DNA from: Bifidobacterium reuteri DSM 23975
Lineage (GTDB): Bacteria; Actinomycetota; Actinomycetes; Actinomycetales; Bifidobacteriaceae
NCBI RefSeq assembly: GCF_000741695.1
Contig: NZ_JGZK01000003.1
Coordinates: 310,001 to 374,000 of the forward strand
Direction: 5' to 3'
DNA: 64,000 bases
Shown here one piece after another: positions 1 through 9,113 of the stretch. The notes beneath the pieces are model-generated. The model was not told where the DNA came from and made no database searches. It worked only from the letters and a program-made list of their open reading frames with translations. The first letter of the stretch is position 1. Every line of letters begins with the position of its first letter. The position numbers and the translations under genes were made by a program.

Positions 1-1012
1 ACACCAGACGGGTGACTTTGCCGAATTCGCAGAAGTCCTCCCCCGCCATGGATTGACGAATCGGCTCAAGCTGGGCGTACTCGTGCACATCGGCTGCCAC
101 GGCCTTGGCCAGGTCGGGGTCGGAGACGAGCGGATCCTGGAAATCGTCCCAATCCACATCGGCTTTGATATCGTACGCCTCGGCGGTGTGATGGACGATC
201 TCCTTGAATCGACGTCCCACCAGCTCGCCATCCTCCTTGTGGAAGTACCGGACCGTGCCTTGGAACCCGGCCTCGGCAGGCACCACGTTCCACACATCGC
301 CTCCGTGCACTGCGGTCACCGAAAGCACCAGCGGATGGAATGGCGTCACATTGCGGCTCACGATGGTCTGCAGGCTCAGGATCATGCTGGCCAATGCCTC
401 GAGCGGACCGGTGCCCTTGTATGGGTATCCGGCGTGGGTGCCCTGTGCGTGCAGATTCACATGGAACTTCACGCAACCGGCCATCATGGGCTCGGTGCCG
501 ATGGCCAGCTGGCCGGGCGCATAGTTCGGATTGTTATGCGTGCCGATGATGGCGTCCACATCATCCACGAGACCGGCATCGATCACCGCGCGGGCTCCCC
601 GACCGGTCTCCTCGCTGGGCTGGAAGACGATCTTGATCGAACCGGCGAACCGGTCGCGATGCTCGGCGAGCCAGAAGGCTGCGCCGAGCAGGCCGGTCAT
701 ATGCAGATCATGGCCGCACGCATGCATCACGCCTGCATTGACCGAGGCGAAGTCCAGTCCTGAGGCTTCGGCGACCGGCAATCCGTCGATGTCGGCCCTC
801 AGCGCGATACGCGGTCCCGGACCGGCTTCACCTTGGATTAGTCCCACGACACCGGTCTCCATCGGATTCTCGAGGACCTCGATGCCATGGCTCTTGAGCT
901 GATCAGCCAGATAGATGGAAGTGTCGTATTCCTTGAATCCGAGCTCGGGATGGGCGTGCAGATAGTGACGGATGGTGACGAGTTCGGGATCGATCTCAAT
1001 GTGTTCACTCAT
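1..1012 (-). CDS. M20D-family amidohydrolase (3' end outside window)
   Basis: This gene reads leftward from an ATG at 1012 and runs off the window, so the C-terminus is missing (about 337 residues visible). The sequence shows the M20D signature: LRADIDGLPV, then HACGHDLH, then a PSEETGRGA segment that carries the expected catalytic Glu, and a GTHNNP motif before the lid domain. Family members are cytosolic metal-dependent hydrolases that remove N-acyl groups from amino acids or cleave small dipeptides. The ribosome site before the start is weak. It lies downstream of metI on the same strand but is separated by 288 bases that contain a mobile-looking repeat, so co-transcription is uncertain. 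Substrate cannot be told from sequence; N-acyl amino acids are the usual guess. Confidence 0.85.
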   Translation of the reverse strand, partial: MSEHIEIDPELVTIRHYLHAHPELGFKEYDTSIYLADQLKSHGIEVLENPMETGVVGLIQGEAGPGPRIALRADIDGLPVAEASGLDFASVNAGVMHACGHDLHMTGLLGAAFWLAEHRDRFAGSIKIVFQPSEETGRGARAVIDAGLVDDVDAIIGTHNNPNYAPGQLAIGTEPMMAGCVKFHVNLHAQGTHAGYPYKGTGPLEALASMILSLQTIVSRNVTPFHPLVLSVTAVHGGDVWNVVPAEAGFQGTVRYFHKEDGELVGRRFKEIVHHTAEAYDIKADVDWDDFQDPLVSDPDLAKAVAADVHEYAQLEPIRQSMAGEDFCEFGKVTRLV

Positions 1013-1024
1013 AGTTGCCGATTC

Positions 1025-1148
1025 TAGTGGTCCGTCTCACACAATTAATTGAGGGATTCAGCTTGTTCTCTCCCCCAGTCAGCTTCGCTGACAGCCCCCT
1101 CGTCAGAGGGGGCCAACACCACTCAACCAATTACGAGACGGACCACTA
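1025..1148 (-). repeat. MITE-like element, copy 1 (inverted orientation)
   Basis: A 124-base element bounded by a perfect 14-base terminal inverted repeat, TAGTGGTCCGTCTC at 1025-1038 and its complement at 1135-1148. The interior holds, on the minus strand, GGCCCCCTCTGACGAGGGGG followed by a GTCAGCGAAGCTGAC hairpin and TGGGGGAGAGA. Related copies lie at 22046-22170 and 38820-38941. No target duplication was recognised. It has no coding capacity. Confidence 0.8.
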
Positions 1149-1300
1149 ATGATGTCATATGTTCTGTAATGTCTCATAGTTGTTGGTGAAACAGCGGGCG
1201 AATCGTCAATCAAACGCCCGCCGTCTCACAACAGCGCGCCGCGGGTTATCCGCCCACAGCATTGCTGCACGCCGTTTCAGCCGAAATTCGCCGACTACGG

Positions 1301-1987
1301 TCATTGCTGGCGCTTGAGCAGTCGCTTGGCGATGGCGTTGGCGATGCCCTGCACCACCTGAACCAGCACGATCATGATGACCACGGCGGTCCAGGTCACG
1401 GTCTGATCGAACTTCTGGTAGCCATAGGCGATGGCGAAGTTACCCAGACCGCCGCCGCCGATGTATCCGGCCATCGCGGACATGTCGAGGACGCCGATGA
1501 ACAGGAAGGCGTAGGCCAGGATGAGCGGGGCCAAAGCCTCGGGAATGAGCACCGTGCGGATGATGGTGAGCTTGCTGGCACCCATCGAACGCGCGGCTTC
1601 GATCATGCCCGGATCGACCGGCACCAGGTTCTGCTCCACCAGACGCGAGGTGGCGAAAGTGCACATCACCACCATCGGGAAGATGGCCGCCACGGTGCCT
1701 ATCGACGTGCCGACCACCACGATGGTGAGCGGCTGCATGGCCGCGAGGAAGATGATGAACGGAATGGGACGCACGATGTTGACGATGACGTCCAGGATGC
1801 GGTAGACCACAGCGTTCTCGAACAGGTTGCCGGGGCGGGTGCCGTAGAGCACCACGCCGAGGATGAGTCCGAGGAATCCGCCCACCACCAGGGTGATGAG
1901 CACCATGGTGAGCGTCTGGCCGATGGACTGGAACAGCAGTGGCTTGAGAACGTTCCAGTCGCTGTTGGAATTGGCGAGGGTGATCAT
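1301..1987 (-). CDS. metI: Methionine ABC transporter permease MetI
   Basis: A 228-residue integral membrane protein with about five hydrophobic segments and the binding-protein-dependent transport motif region [20 protein letters not shown] near residue 135, which contacts the ATPase. Length fits the MetI family (about 220). It forms the membrane channel of the MetNIQ importer for methionine (D- and L-) and oxidised forms. Its ATG overlaps the stop codon of metN (ATGA at 1984-1987), so translation is coupled. The gene order on the minus strand is metQ, metN, metI. Confidence 0.92.
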   Translation of the reverse strand: MITLANSNSDWNVLKPLLFQSIGQTLTMVLITLVVGGFLGLILGVVLYGTRPGNLFENAVVYRILDVIVNIVRPIPFIIFLAAMQPLTIVVVGTSIGTVAAIFPMVVMCTFATSRLVEQNLVPVDPGMIEAARSMGASKLTIIRTVLIPEALAPLILAYAFLFIGVLDMSAMAGYIGGGGLGNFAIAYGYQKFDQTVTWTAVVIMIVLVQVVQGIANAIAKRLLKRQQ

Positions 1988-3126
1988 GCCTGTGCTCCTT
2001 CCGATGATTCGGGCGCGTATCCGGCTACGGCATCGGCGTAAGCCACGGGCCGGGCCGCGGTGCCAAAATCGATGACGTCGCTGTTGAGGGCGAGTTCGGC
2101 GAGGAAGTCTCCCACCTCACGCTCCCCTCCCTTGAATTCGTAGGTGATGGCGCCGATGGCGGAGCCACGCACGGTGTCGATGCCACCGTAGAGCAGGCTC
2201 GACTCGATGCCGTGCTTGGCGATGAGTCCGGAGATGTTCTGTCCAGAGGCTGCGATCGTACGGCCGCTGCCCTCGTCGGACACGTCCTTCTGGCGGATGA
2301 GCACGGTGACGATGCGGCCGGACCATTCGGCATGCAGCCGCTCCACACGGCTCTCCTCAGGCAACCCGGACAGTGCAGTTGCGATGAATCGCTTGGTGAC
2401 CGGTTGCTGGGGCGCGGCGAACACGTCGTAGACATCTCCGGATTCGACCACGCGTCCCGAGCTCATCACCGCAACGCGGTCCGCGATCTGCTGGACCACG
2501 TTCATCTGGTGTGTGATGAGCACGATGGTGATGCCGAACTCCGCATTCACGCGCTTCAGCAAAGCGAGCACCTCGGTGGTGGTTTCCGGGTCGAGCGCGC
2601 TGGTGGCCTCGTCGGCGAGCAGGATCTCCGGATTGGTGGCGAGTGCACGGGCGATGCCGACACGTTGTTTCTGGCCGCCGGAAAGCTGCGAAGGATATTT
2701 GTCGGCATGCTCGGACAGTCCGACGAATTCCAGCAATTCCGCCACACGGCGATCCTGGTAATCCTTACGCCAATGGTCAAGCTGGAGCGGATACGCGATG
2801 TTCTGCGCCACGGTTTTCGTGGAGAACAGGTTGAACTGCTGGAAGATCATACCGATTTTCTGGCGGATGGGCCGCAGCTTCGATTCGCTCATCCCCGTGA
2901 TATCCGTACCGAGCACGGTCACCGTGCCGCTGGTGGGCCGTTCGAGCGCGTTGATCAGACGGACCAGCGTGGATTTGCCTGCGCCGGAATAGCCGATGAT
3001 GCCGAAGATGTCGCCCCGGTTGATGGTCAAACTCACATCATCAACCGCGCGGGCCACGCCGGCATTGCGCCCGCGGACCTTGAATTCCTTGACCACGTGA
3101 TCGAACGTGATGATGGGGTCGCTCAT
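1984..3126 (-). CDS. metN: Methionine ABC transporter ATP-binding protein MetN
   Basis: A 380-residue ATPase. Visible motifs are Walker [10 protein letters not shown], the Q-loop, signature LSGGQKQR, Walker [10 protein letters not shown] with SALDPETT, and the switch His in LITHQMNVV. The C-terminal ~90 residues form a NIL (ACT-like) domain, which in Escherichia coli MetN binds methionine and shuts transport down. The start at 3126 is chosen because GGGAGC lies just upstream and the alignable N-terminus [11 protein letters not shown] begins here; a longer frame extends upstream without family similarity. It lies 191 bases after metQ, with a hairpin in between, and overlaps metI by four bases. 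Confidence 0.93.
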   Translation of the reverse strand: MSDPIITFDHVVKEFKVRGRNAGVARAVDDVSLTINRGDIFGIIGYSGAGKSTLVRLINALERPTSGTVTVLGTDITGMSESKLRPIRQKIGMIFQQFNLFSTKTVAQNIAYPLQLDHWRKDYQDRRVAELLEFVGLSEHADKYPSQLSGGQKQRVGIARALATNPEILLADEATSALDPETTTEVLALLKRVNAEFGITIVLITHQMNVVQQIADRVAVMSSGRVVESGDVYDVFAAPQQPVTKRFIATALSGLPEESRVERLHAEWSGRIVTVLIRQKDVSDEGSGRTIAASGQNISGLIAKHGIESSLLYGGIDTVRGSAIGAITYEFKGGEREVGDFLAELALNSDVIDFGTAARPVAYADAVAGYAPESSEGAQA

Positions 3127-3179
3127 GGTGCTCCCTGGTTGTTGTATCAATTGCAAATGCCGTATGGCATGATGACGGG

Positions 3180-3208
3180 CGGGCGGGATCCATGTTCCGT
3201 CCCGCCCG
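3180..3208 (-). terminator. Hairpin between metQ and metN
   Basis: A perfect nine-base stem, CGGGCGGGA paired with TCCCGCCCG, around an 11-base loop. There is no U-run in the minus-strand transcript, so it is more likely a stabiliser or partial terminator that keeps metQ mRNA in excess over metNI, a common arrangement for binding proteins. Role is inferred. Confidence 0.5.
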
Positions 3209-3317
3209 TGGAATCTGCCGCCGGTAACGGCAAACCATCGTACCCGGACGGCGGATAATCGCAATGGATGACGCACAAGTTCGATCACCCATGACGCCAC
3301 CGCCCGTGTAGCGGCGC

Positions 3318-4289
3318 TTACTTGGCCTTGGCGTCCTTCTCGATGTCGGCGAGGAAGCCCTGAAGCTCCTGAGCGCTGAACTTATCGGCGAAGACCGCGG
3401 TGCCACCGGACTTCTCCTGCAGCGCGTCAAGCACGTCCTGCTCGTGGAAGATGTCGACGAGCTTCTTGTAGGTCTCGTTGTTCACGTCAGCCTTGCGGGC
3501 GACCCACACGTTGATGTACGGACGGGCCTCCTCGGATTCGGCGTCATCCTGGTAGATGGCATCCTTCGGGTCGAGGCCCGCATCAGCGACGTAGTCGTTG
3601 TTGATCACACCGGCTGCGATGGTCGGGTCCTTCAGCGTGGTGGCCACCTGTTCGGCCTTGAGCGGGGTCACCTTGACCTTGCTCTTGGCCTCGTCGATGT
3701 CGGCCGGCGTGGAGAACGCGGTCCAGTCGCCCTTGAGGGTCACGAGGCCGGCGGCCTTGAGCACGCCGATGGCGCGGGCCTGGTTGGTCTCATCGTTTGG
3801 GATGGTGACGGTGGCGCCCTGCTGGATGTCCTTGATGTCCTTGACCTTGGTGGAGTAGACGCCCAGCGGGTAGATGGCGGTGCCGCCGATGGGCTGGAGG
3901 TCCTTGTTGTTGCTCACGTTGTAGTTGGCCAGGTAGAGCAGGTGCTGGAACTCGTTCAGGTCAAGTTCGCCGGAATCGAGCGCCGGGTTCTCGGAGGTGT
4001 AATCCTGGAAGTCCACGATGTCCACGTAGATGCCGGCCTTCTCGGCCTTCTGCTTGAAGAGGACCCATTCGGGATCGGTGGCGCCGACCACGCCGATCTT
4101 GACCGGGTTGTCCTTGCTGCCCTTGGCTGCGGACTCGTTGGCACCGGCGAAGGCGCGGTAGCCGAAGAACGCGGCCACCGCGATGATGGCCACGACCACG
4201 ATGGTGATGATGATGTTGCGGGCGGTGTGGTTCACACGCACCGGTTCGTTGTTGTTGGCCGGGGTTGCCGGCTGGGTTGCTGCTGTCAT
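3318..4289 (-). CDS. metQ: MetQ/NlpA-family methionine-binding protein, membrane-anchored without lipobox
   Basis: A 323-residue substrate-binding protein of the NlpA/MetQ family that delivers methionine to MetNI. The core begins with [20 protein letters not shown] (near residue 65) and continues through typical motifs such as [20 protein letters not shown] and [13 protein letters not shown]. Unusually the N-terminus shows no lipobox cysteine: residues 1-23 are hydrophilic, followed by one long hydrophobic helix (about 24-45, [20 protein letters not shown]) and AFAG. It is therefore probably held by an uncleaved transmembrane helix, or cleaved after AFA. Start 4289 has AGAGGG upstream. First gene of the metQ-metN-metI unit. 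Confidence 0.9.
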   Translation of the reverse strand: MTAATQPATPANNNEPVRVNHTARNIIITIVVVAIIAVAAFFGYRAFAGANESAAKGSKDNPVKIGVVGATDPEWVLFKQKAEKAGIYVDIVDFQDYTSENPALDSGELDLNEFQHLLYLANYNVSNNKDLQPIGGTAIYPLGVYSTKVKDIKDIQQGATVTIPNDETNQARAIGVLKAAGLVTLKGDWTAFSTPADIDEAKSKVKVTPLKAEQVATTLKDPTIAAGVINNDYVADAGLDPKDAIYQDDAESEEARPYINVWVARKADVNNETYKKLVDIFHEQDVLDALQEKSGGTAVFADKFSAQELQGFLADIEKDAKAK

Positions 4290-4836
4290 TGTTTCCCTCT
4301 CTTGTCTTCGTGTGTCCCGGGATATTCATGCATTTCCCCGGAGGAGCTTGCCGCTCAAGTGCGGTCAGCTGCGATGACGATTCATAACAATAACGTGTCG
4401 GAATACGAAAAATGGCGGAATACAGCCAATTACCGTATAGACGTTAGTTATGACAGGCATGCAAGCGCCGTCAGCACAGGTCTTGATAACGGGTCATAAC
4501 GGTTCAGCCATATGGTTTTCAAGCACTTTTGTCCACAATGCGAACGGAATTATGGGACACACTCGGCTCATCTATGGGCATCGGAAGCCTGTCTAATGAA
4601 ACCTCGACGTGGAACCTCCCCAGCCTTCTTCTCCCCAAACGTACGCTGAGCGACGGTCAGTGTACGCTTGCTGAGAAAGAAAGGCGTGAAGCCTCACCAA
4701 ACGTACGCTGAGCGGGATCTCGCGAGATAGGCTGGGCATGACACCCGAACTCACCGCCAACACGACAACGATACGCGAGGATTAGGAACCAATGTTTCGA
4801 CAATGAAACAAAAGACGGAGAATGGCTTTATTAGAG
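4290..4836. other. Non-coding region upstream of metQ
   Basis: No convincing gene. It should hold the metQ promoter (minus strand). Inverted TTATGAC/GTCATAA half sites occur near 4446-4500, and an 18-base direct repeat (listed separately) sits at 4635 and 4697. No recognised SAM riboswitch core was found by eye. The right edge is the insertion-sequence boundary at 4837. Confidence 0.5.
4635..4714. repeat. Pair of 18-bp direct repeats
   Basis: CCAAACGTACGCTGAGCG occurs at 4635-4652 and again exactly at 4697-4714, 62 bases apart. A degraded third copy (TGTACGCTTGCTGAG) lies between them near 4661. Could be regulator sites or remnants of a repeat; function unknown. Confidence 0.75.
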
Positions 4837-6229
4837 GCTTCTGCTGTTTTCGTGGGTTAGTTGGTGGGTTGGGGTAGTCGGATGTCGAGGCCGCCGCATC
4901 GGAGCATGATCAGGCTGATGAGGTTGTCGACGTGGTGGAAGCCGTAGGCCATGCGGATGGTGACCTTGATCCTGTTGTTGAACGCCTCGAGCCTGGCGTT
5001 GGAGTAGCCGAGTTCGATGGTGCGCAGGATGTCGGGGCGGCGTCTCCTGATCTTTTTGGAGAGTTCGACGATTTCGGGGATGCGGCTGTGGGACGCCCAG
5101 AACACCCAGCGTTTGAGTTCCGCGGTGGCCTGTCCGATGGGGTGTTTGAGCAGGTTGCGCAGGAGCTCCTTGAGCTGCCAGGCGCGGTAGAGCTGTCCCT
5201 TGGGATCCGTGTTTCCCAATGCGGTGAGGGATTCGTCCTGACGGTCGGTCAATTGGTCGGGGTTCTTCAGGACCGCGTATTTGACGCCGCGCATGCGCTT
5301 GACGCCCTCCTGGTCGCCGCCGCGCCTCGCGTCGTTCCACAGGCGCTTCCTCACCTTGTCGAGCGCGTCGGTCATCCAGCTGACGATGTGGAACCCGTCG
5401 AGCACGCGCTCGGCGTTCGGGCACCACTGGCTAACGCATGAGTCGATCCACTTCGCGCCGTCGCCGGTGACGACCCGGATGGAGGCGCGCTGCTCGTCGG
5501 TGAGCTGTTGGAAGAACAGGTCGAACACGTCCCTGCCGTACCCGTCGTGCGCCCAGATCACGCGCCCGCGCTCGTGGTCGACGACGACGGTCAGATACGT
5601 GTGGCCCTTCCTGTAGCTGGTCTCGTCCACGCCGATCGACGTGAGATGGTCGAACGGCGAGGGCATCGCGGCCTTCAGCCGGCCTGCGACCCTATGGGCG
5701 ATGTCTCCGGCGGTCCTCCATGCGACGTGCAGGAACCCGCTCACGGTCTTCTGATTCGCGACCGTCATCAGCCACGCGCACTCCGCCTCGAAATCACGCG
5801 TGAACCGGCTTCCCGGCTCCGCCCACGGCACCTGGGCGACGACCACGCCGCACTCCGGGCACTCCACGCGCGGCATGTCGGCGACCAGCTCCACCCGCCA
5901 GCAGCCGAAATCCTGATGACGCCACCGGCGCACCCCGCCGCCACGGTCATAGCCCGGGCGCTTCCGCCCGCATCTCGAGCATCTGAGCTTGCCCGCGCGC
6001 GGGCGCACCCGCACCTCGAGCACGGGTTCGGGGCGCATGGGCCCGTCGACGATGCGGACGTTCTCGACGACCATGCCTTTGACGTTGAGGAGCTGTTTGA
6101 ATATGCTGTTCATCAGGCGCTTTTCGGTTGTGTTTTTCTTGGTCGATGAACATCCTAACCAAAAAGCGCTCTTCTCTTACCGGTTCAACGCCTCACCGGC
6201 AAACAACCACCCACGAAAACAGCAATAGC
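4837..6229 (-). mobile_element. ISL3-family insertion sequence
   Basis: About 1.39 kb, carrying one transposase gene. The ends are imperfect inverted repeats: GCTTCTGCTGTTTTCGTGGG at the left (from 4837) matches GCTATTGCTGTTTTCGTGGG read from the right end (6229 leftward), with two mismatches near the tip. The eight bases flanking each end (TATTAGAG and GCCTCATT) are not duplicates, although ISL3 elements normally duplicate about 8 bp. The right flank is inside a coding sequence while the left flank is not, which points to deletion or recombination at the element. Confidence 0.85.
4857..6113 (-). CDS. ISL3-family transposase
   Basis: A 418-residue transposase with the ISL3 layout: an N-terminal zinc-binding region (CSRCG near 45 and CPECG near 83), a helix-turn-helix region, and a DDE catalytic core. 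Candidate catalytic residues are Asp in SIGVDETSYRKG, Asp in VVTGDGAKW, and Glu in SNARLEAFNNRIK near residue 380. Length is close to the usual 400-440, so it looks intact. The stop codon lies within the left inverted repeat and the start is 116 bases from the right end, so the element is essentially only this gene. No accessory gene is seen. Confidence 0.93.
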   Translation of the reverse strand: MNSIFKQLLNVKGMVVENVRIVDGPMRPEPVLEVRVRPRAGKLRCSRCGRKRPGYDRGGGVRRWRHQDFGCWRVELVADMPRVECPECGVVVAQVPWAEPGSRFTRDFEAECAWLMTVANQKTVSGFLHVAWRTAGDIAHRVAGRLKAAMPSPFDHLTSIGVDETSYRKGHTYLTVVVDHERGRVIWAHDGYGRDVFDLFFQQLTDEQRASIRVVTGDGAKWIDSCVSQWCPNAERVLDGFHIVSWMTDALDKVRKRLWNDARRGGDQEGVKRMRGVKYAVLKNPDQLTDRQDESLTALGNTDPKGQLYRAWQLKELLRNLLKHPIGQATAELKRWVFWASHSRIPEIVELSKKIRRRRPDILRTIELGYSNARLEAFNNRIKVTIRMAYGFHHVDNLISLIMLRCGGLDIRLPQPTN

Positions 6230-7698
6230 GCCTCATTTACTCGTCTGCGGCGGTGCTCGCGGGAGGTGTGGTCGGCGACCTCATCGGCCTGGCCGGTCTG
6301 CCGTTCGTGTTCACCAAGCGCATGCTGCACATCCTTTATGTGATCCCGACATATCCGCTCATCATCGACTGGCGTATCGGCATCGGTGGCATCCTGCTGT
6401 TCCTCGTGCTCATCACCGGCAGTGCGATGGCCGTGTGCGCGGGCTCGCTGCGCTTGCAGCCGGCAGAACTGCTGCGCCCGAAGGCGCCGAAGGCCGGCAA
6501 GACCATCGTGCTGCAGCGCATCGGATTCATCTGGAACCATCTGAGCTTCCTCGGCAAGGTGACCGCGCGCAACCTGTTCCGCTACAAGTCCCGTGCGCTC
6601 ATGGTCATCGTCGGCGTACTCGGATGCACTGCGCTGATGACCGCCGGTTTCGGCATGGCGTCCTCCGCGATGACGATGATGCCCCGACAGTTCGGTGAAA
6701 TCGCCACCTATGACGTGATGGCCGTGACCAAGCCAGCCGACCACGAGAAGGCGCAGAAGGCGCTGGACGGCGACAATGCGGTGGAGTCATCGGTCCCGTT
6801 GCATCTGGAGAGCGCGACGCTGTCCGCGGGCGGTGCCGAGGACGGCAAGCTGACCGTGCAGCTCATGGTCATCCCGGACGGCGAGTCGCTCGACGGCTAC
6901 CTTGACCTGCATACGACGGACGGCCAGGCCATCGCGCTGGACGAGGGGAGCGAGGCGGCTGCGGTCATCACGGCCAACGCCGCGAAGACCTTCGGTCTTG
7001 ACGCCGGCGGCACGGTCGAAATCGCCGATGCGATGATGGACACCGCCCAAGTGAAGGTCACTGGCGTGGCCCAGTACTACACCGGCAACATCGTGGTCAT
7101 GTCCGAAGCCGCCTACCGGGCCGCGTTCGACGTGGACGATGATGCGGACCTCGCGCTCAACGCCGACCTCATCAAGGTGAAGGGCGACGACGACGCGCAG
7201 ATCGCGTTCGCCGACGACCTGGCCGAGCAGGACGAATACCTGACGGTGGTGAGCACCGCGAAGCAGACGCGCGACTTCACCAAGAGCTTCCTCATCTTCT
7301 TCGTGATGATCGGCTTCATCGTGGTCATGGCGGCGATCCTCGCGGTGGTGGTGCTCTACACGCTCGCCTCCACGAACATCTCCGAGCGCGAACGTGAGCT
7401 CGCCACCATCAAGGTGCTCGGCTTCCGCAAGAAGGAGGTGCATGGCTACGTCAACAAGGAGATGCTGTTGCTGGCCGTCATCGGTATCGCCATTGGCCTG
7501 CCATGTGGTCGCGGTCTGCTTGGATTCCTGCTGGGCCAGCTCGACCTGCCCGGCATGAATATCGTGCCGCATGTGGCCTGGTACTGCTACGCGCTCGCCG
7601 CGCTGCTGGCGTTCGGTTTCACGGTGATCGTGGAGAAGGCCACGAACAAGTCGCTCGACCGCATCGACATGGTCGGCGCCCTGAAAAGCCCCGAGTGA
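6230..7698 (+). pseudogene. FtsX-type ABC permease, 5' part missing at insertion sequence
   Basis: The reading frame is open from the insertion-sequence edge (just after an in-frame TAG inside it) to the TGA at 7698, about 489 codons. It begins in the middle of a permease: RLIYSSAAVLAGGVVGDLIG, three to four hydrophobic helices, a hydrophilic MacB-like extracellular domain, then an FtsX domain with FLIFFVMIGFIVVMAAILAV and SERERELATIKVLGFRKKEV, a classic FtsX coupling motif. Intact bifidobacterial relatives are about 900-1100 residues with two FtsX domains, so roughly the first half is gone. A GTG at 6253 could start a shorter protein, but no ribosome site is apparent. The missing half is not on the other side of the element. 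Confidence 0.85.
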
Positions 7699-8325
7699 TG
7701 TTGTTGCGGTGAGATGCTGCATGGCTGTAAGCGCTGGGCAGCTCGGCTGCGCGGTCGTGTGACTGTGTGTGACTGGCGGCTGCTCTAATAAGCGGTTGCT
7801 TGGATGAGCAGCGCATCTGGAGGCTCTCCTGTGATGGACCGCATCTGGCAATTGGCTGAACTGAAGTACTTCAGGTTCGCAATTGTCAGGTGCGGTTTCA
7901 TGTTTGCTTGTGTGCAGTACCGCTGTTCGTGATGTTGTGATGAGTCCGTCTCGAGTGCGATGTTGCCGCCTCGGATGCGGCGCGGTGGCTTGAATTGAGG
8001 TCCGGCGGCTTGCGGAGTGGTTTTGGCGGGTGTTGTGTGGTCCGGTGTGGAACATGCGCAGTGGAACATGCGTGGGACGATGCGCGCAATAGGGCGTTTT
8101 TGCAGTTCCGTCCCACTCGGTTCCGAAAGGGTGGATTATAGGGGTAGGTAAAAACGGCCTGTTCTGTGGTTTTTATGGTTGCCGTTGTGAGATAAGTATC
8201 CTCGCAGGTTCCGCATGGTCAAGGGGTGGGTGAACGAGGCTAACGTTCTGTCATGGTAACAGTCGAATGCTCGCTGCACGCCGATGCCCCTATCCGTGCG
8301 CTCTGCATCTCGTCCCTGCCGTTCC
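7699..8325. other. Region without recognised genes
   Basis: About 630 bases between the permease remnant and the TetR gene. Short open frames here lack ribosome sites and family resemblance. Base composition is less GC-rich and G/T-biased on the plus strand compared with flanking genes. Nothing functional was recognised. Confidence 0.5.
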
Positions 8326-8919
8326 TTACTGCTCCTTCAGCGAGTGCACGAGCTGGGAGACGGTCCGGGGAACAGGGGATTGACTAATCCAATCGGGGTC
8401 AAAGGTCTTGGATTCAAGCATCCCCTGCACCGAACTGAGCATACCCAGGATGCCGCTGGCGGCGAATTCCGCTGTGATGCGTTGCACGGGGCTCAGCGAT
8501 TCCGGCGGGACGCCGATCGAGGATAGCCAGATGTCTATGACGAAACTCTTGAGCTGCCGTACCAGCCCGGCCGAACCATGTGGCCCGGCGATCAGTATGA
8601 GCTTGTGAATGCAGTCGAGATACTCGGGGTCGGTGAGGCGCTTGCCATAGTCGCTGATGGCATCCACATCATCCGGTTGGCGAATGAGATGGACGATGAA
8701 TGCGGCGACGTTCGATTTCGCATACAGTGCGGCGATGGCGTCGTCGGCCAGCTCCGGGATTGACGTGTAATGGTAGTAGAAGGCGCTGCGATTCAGTCCG
8801 CTCTCTCGAGTGATGTCGCTGACGGTGATCTGTGCATATGATTTCACCTCCATCAATCGCCAGAACGTCTGCTGCATCTTCTCGGGCGCGCCTTGCTCGT
8901 CCGCTTTCGGTCGTCCCAT
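8326..8919 (-). CDS. TetR-family transcriptional regulator
   Basis: A 197-residue regulator. The N-terminal helix-turn-helix is visible: ITVSDITRESGLNRSAFYYHYTSIPEL at about residues 30-57, with the FYYHY signature of TetR proteins. The C-terminal half is the ligand-binding and dimer domain and is not conserved. The start at 8919 is preferred over one eight codons upstream because AGGAG lies eight bases before it. It is divergent from the membrane-protein gene at 9114, so it most likely represses that gene and itself from the shared 194-base gap. Inducer unknown. Confidence 0.88.
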   Translation of the reverse strand: MGRPKADEQGAPEKMQQTFWRLMEVKSYAQITVSDITRESGLNRSAFYYHYTSIPELADDAIAALYAKSNVAAFIVHLIRQPDDVDAISDYGKRLTDPEYLDCIHKLILIAGPHGSAGLVRQLKSFVIDIWLSSIGVPPESLSPVQRITAEFAASGILGMLSSVQGMLESKTFDPDWISQSPVPRTVSQLVHSLKEQ

Positions 8920-9113
8920 ATTCAATCTCCTCGTCTTATTCATCGATGGACGCCACCTTCGCCGGCCATAATCGGCGCTGTGTCGCCGTCATCAATGACC
9001 TGTCCTCTATAACCCAACATCATATCGAGTTATGGGGATTTATATTCCACAGCGTGTTGGGTATTCTCGTCGTTCGGTTGGGTTCGTTGTGAATCCGCGA
9101 ACGAGAGGAACCT
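8920..9113. promoter_or_regulatory. Divergent promoter region, TetR gene / YhgE-like gene
   Basis: The gap contains inverted CCCAACA (9013-9019) and TGTTGGG (9055-9061) arms and a shorter ATAAC/GTTAT pair nearby. The spacing is too wide for a single TetR operator, so these may be two half-overlapping sites. A ribosome site (AGAGGAA) precedes the plus-strand start. Confidence 0.35.

Noticed and set aside
4290..4836. SAM or other riboswitch upstream of metQ
   Set aside because: No recognisable conserved core or anti-terminator arrangement could be identified by eye; only short inverted half sites are present.
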